A stretch of DNA of 5,027 bases from an uncultured Hymenobacter sp. (lineage in GTDB: Bacteria; Bacteroidota; Bacteroidia; Cytophagales; Hymenobacteraceae): contig CALMOO010000421.1 in the NCBI GenBank assembly GCA_937871705.1, forward strand, positions 1 to 5,027. Reading direction: 5' to 3'. The position numbers were made by a program, and so were the translations under genes. Below are positions 5,026-5,027 of this stretch, one piece after another (within the stretch, counting starts at the first letter, position 1; each line of letters begins with the position of its first letter). Under the pieces are notes generated by a model. The model made no database searches, was not told where the DNA came from, and saw only the letters and a program-made list of their open reading frames with translations.

Positions 5026-5027
5026 GC

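Overview
The window most likely comes from a GC-rich member of the Bacteroidota, probably Hymenobacter or a close relative. This is an inference from several signs. Promoter-like TAnnTTTG boxes stand upstream of genes, and start codons lack a Shine-Dalgarno sequence. The kinase carries an H-E-T-Q-T-P type H-box, and REP-like palindromes built on GTCAT...GAGCTTG...AAGCA lie between genes. The encoded families alone do not fix the genus.

Layout, left to right. (1) At 2-532 is the 3' part of a LuxR-type regulator that begins before the window. (2) At 533-754 is a non-coding gap rich in inverted repeats, including two interleaved stems that could form a pseudoknot or alternative hairpins, plus a separate 7-bp palindrome; it ends in a good Bacteroidota-type promoter. 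(3) At 755-1606 is an exported or membrane PAP2-family phosphatase with an intact catalytic triad of motifs. (4) At 1607-1713 is a gap with 11-bp-spaced direct repeats leading into a second promoter. (5) At 1714-2391 is an OmpR/PhoB-type response regulator, followed by a 103-bp REP-type paired palindrome (2403-2505) and then the partner sensor histidine kinase at 2536-3816, best started at GTG 2536. (6) At 3861-4352 is moaC, and convergent to it on the minus strand is moaE at 4432-4848; a perfect 16-bp-stem palindrome separates their 3' ends. (7) At 4849-5027 is the moaE upstream region with a short hairpin, and possibly the last 28 codons of another minus-strand gene.

How the parts may work together. 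The phosphatase and the two-component system form one functional neighbourhood. The promoter-proximal DNA of the phosphatase gene and of the response-regulator gene align without gaps at a constant offset of 959 bp, and the two start codons (755 and 1714) also differ by exactly 959. Shared blocks include AGATT, a central AAT, TAGGTTT and a downstream TTT. This suggests that one regulator, most simply the encoded response regulator, controls both, so that the kinase senses an envelope signal and adjusts a lipid phosphatase as well as its own operon. moaC and moaE make two steps of molybdopterin synthesis and look like an unrelated neighbouring module.

No CRISPR array, tRNA, rRNA, transposase or phage gene was seen. 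The most original observations are the matched promoters, the 11-bp repeat array, the interleaved stems at 564-623, and a recurrent CCTACCCC octamer found nine times.
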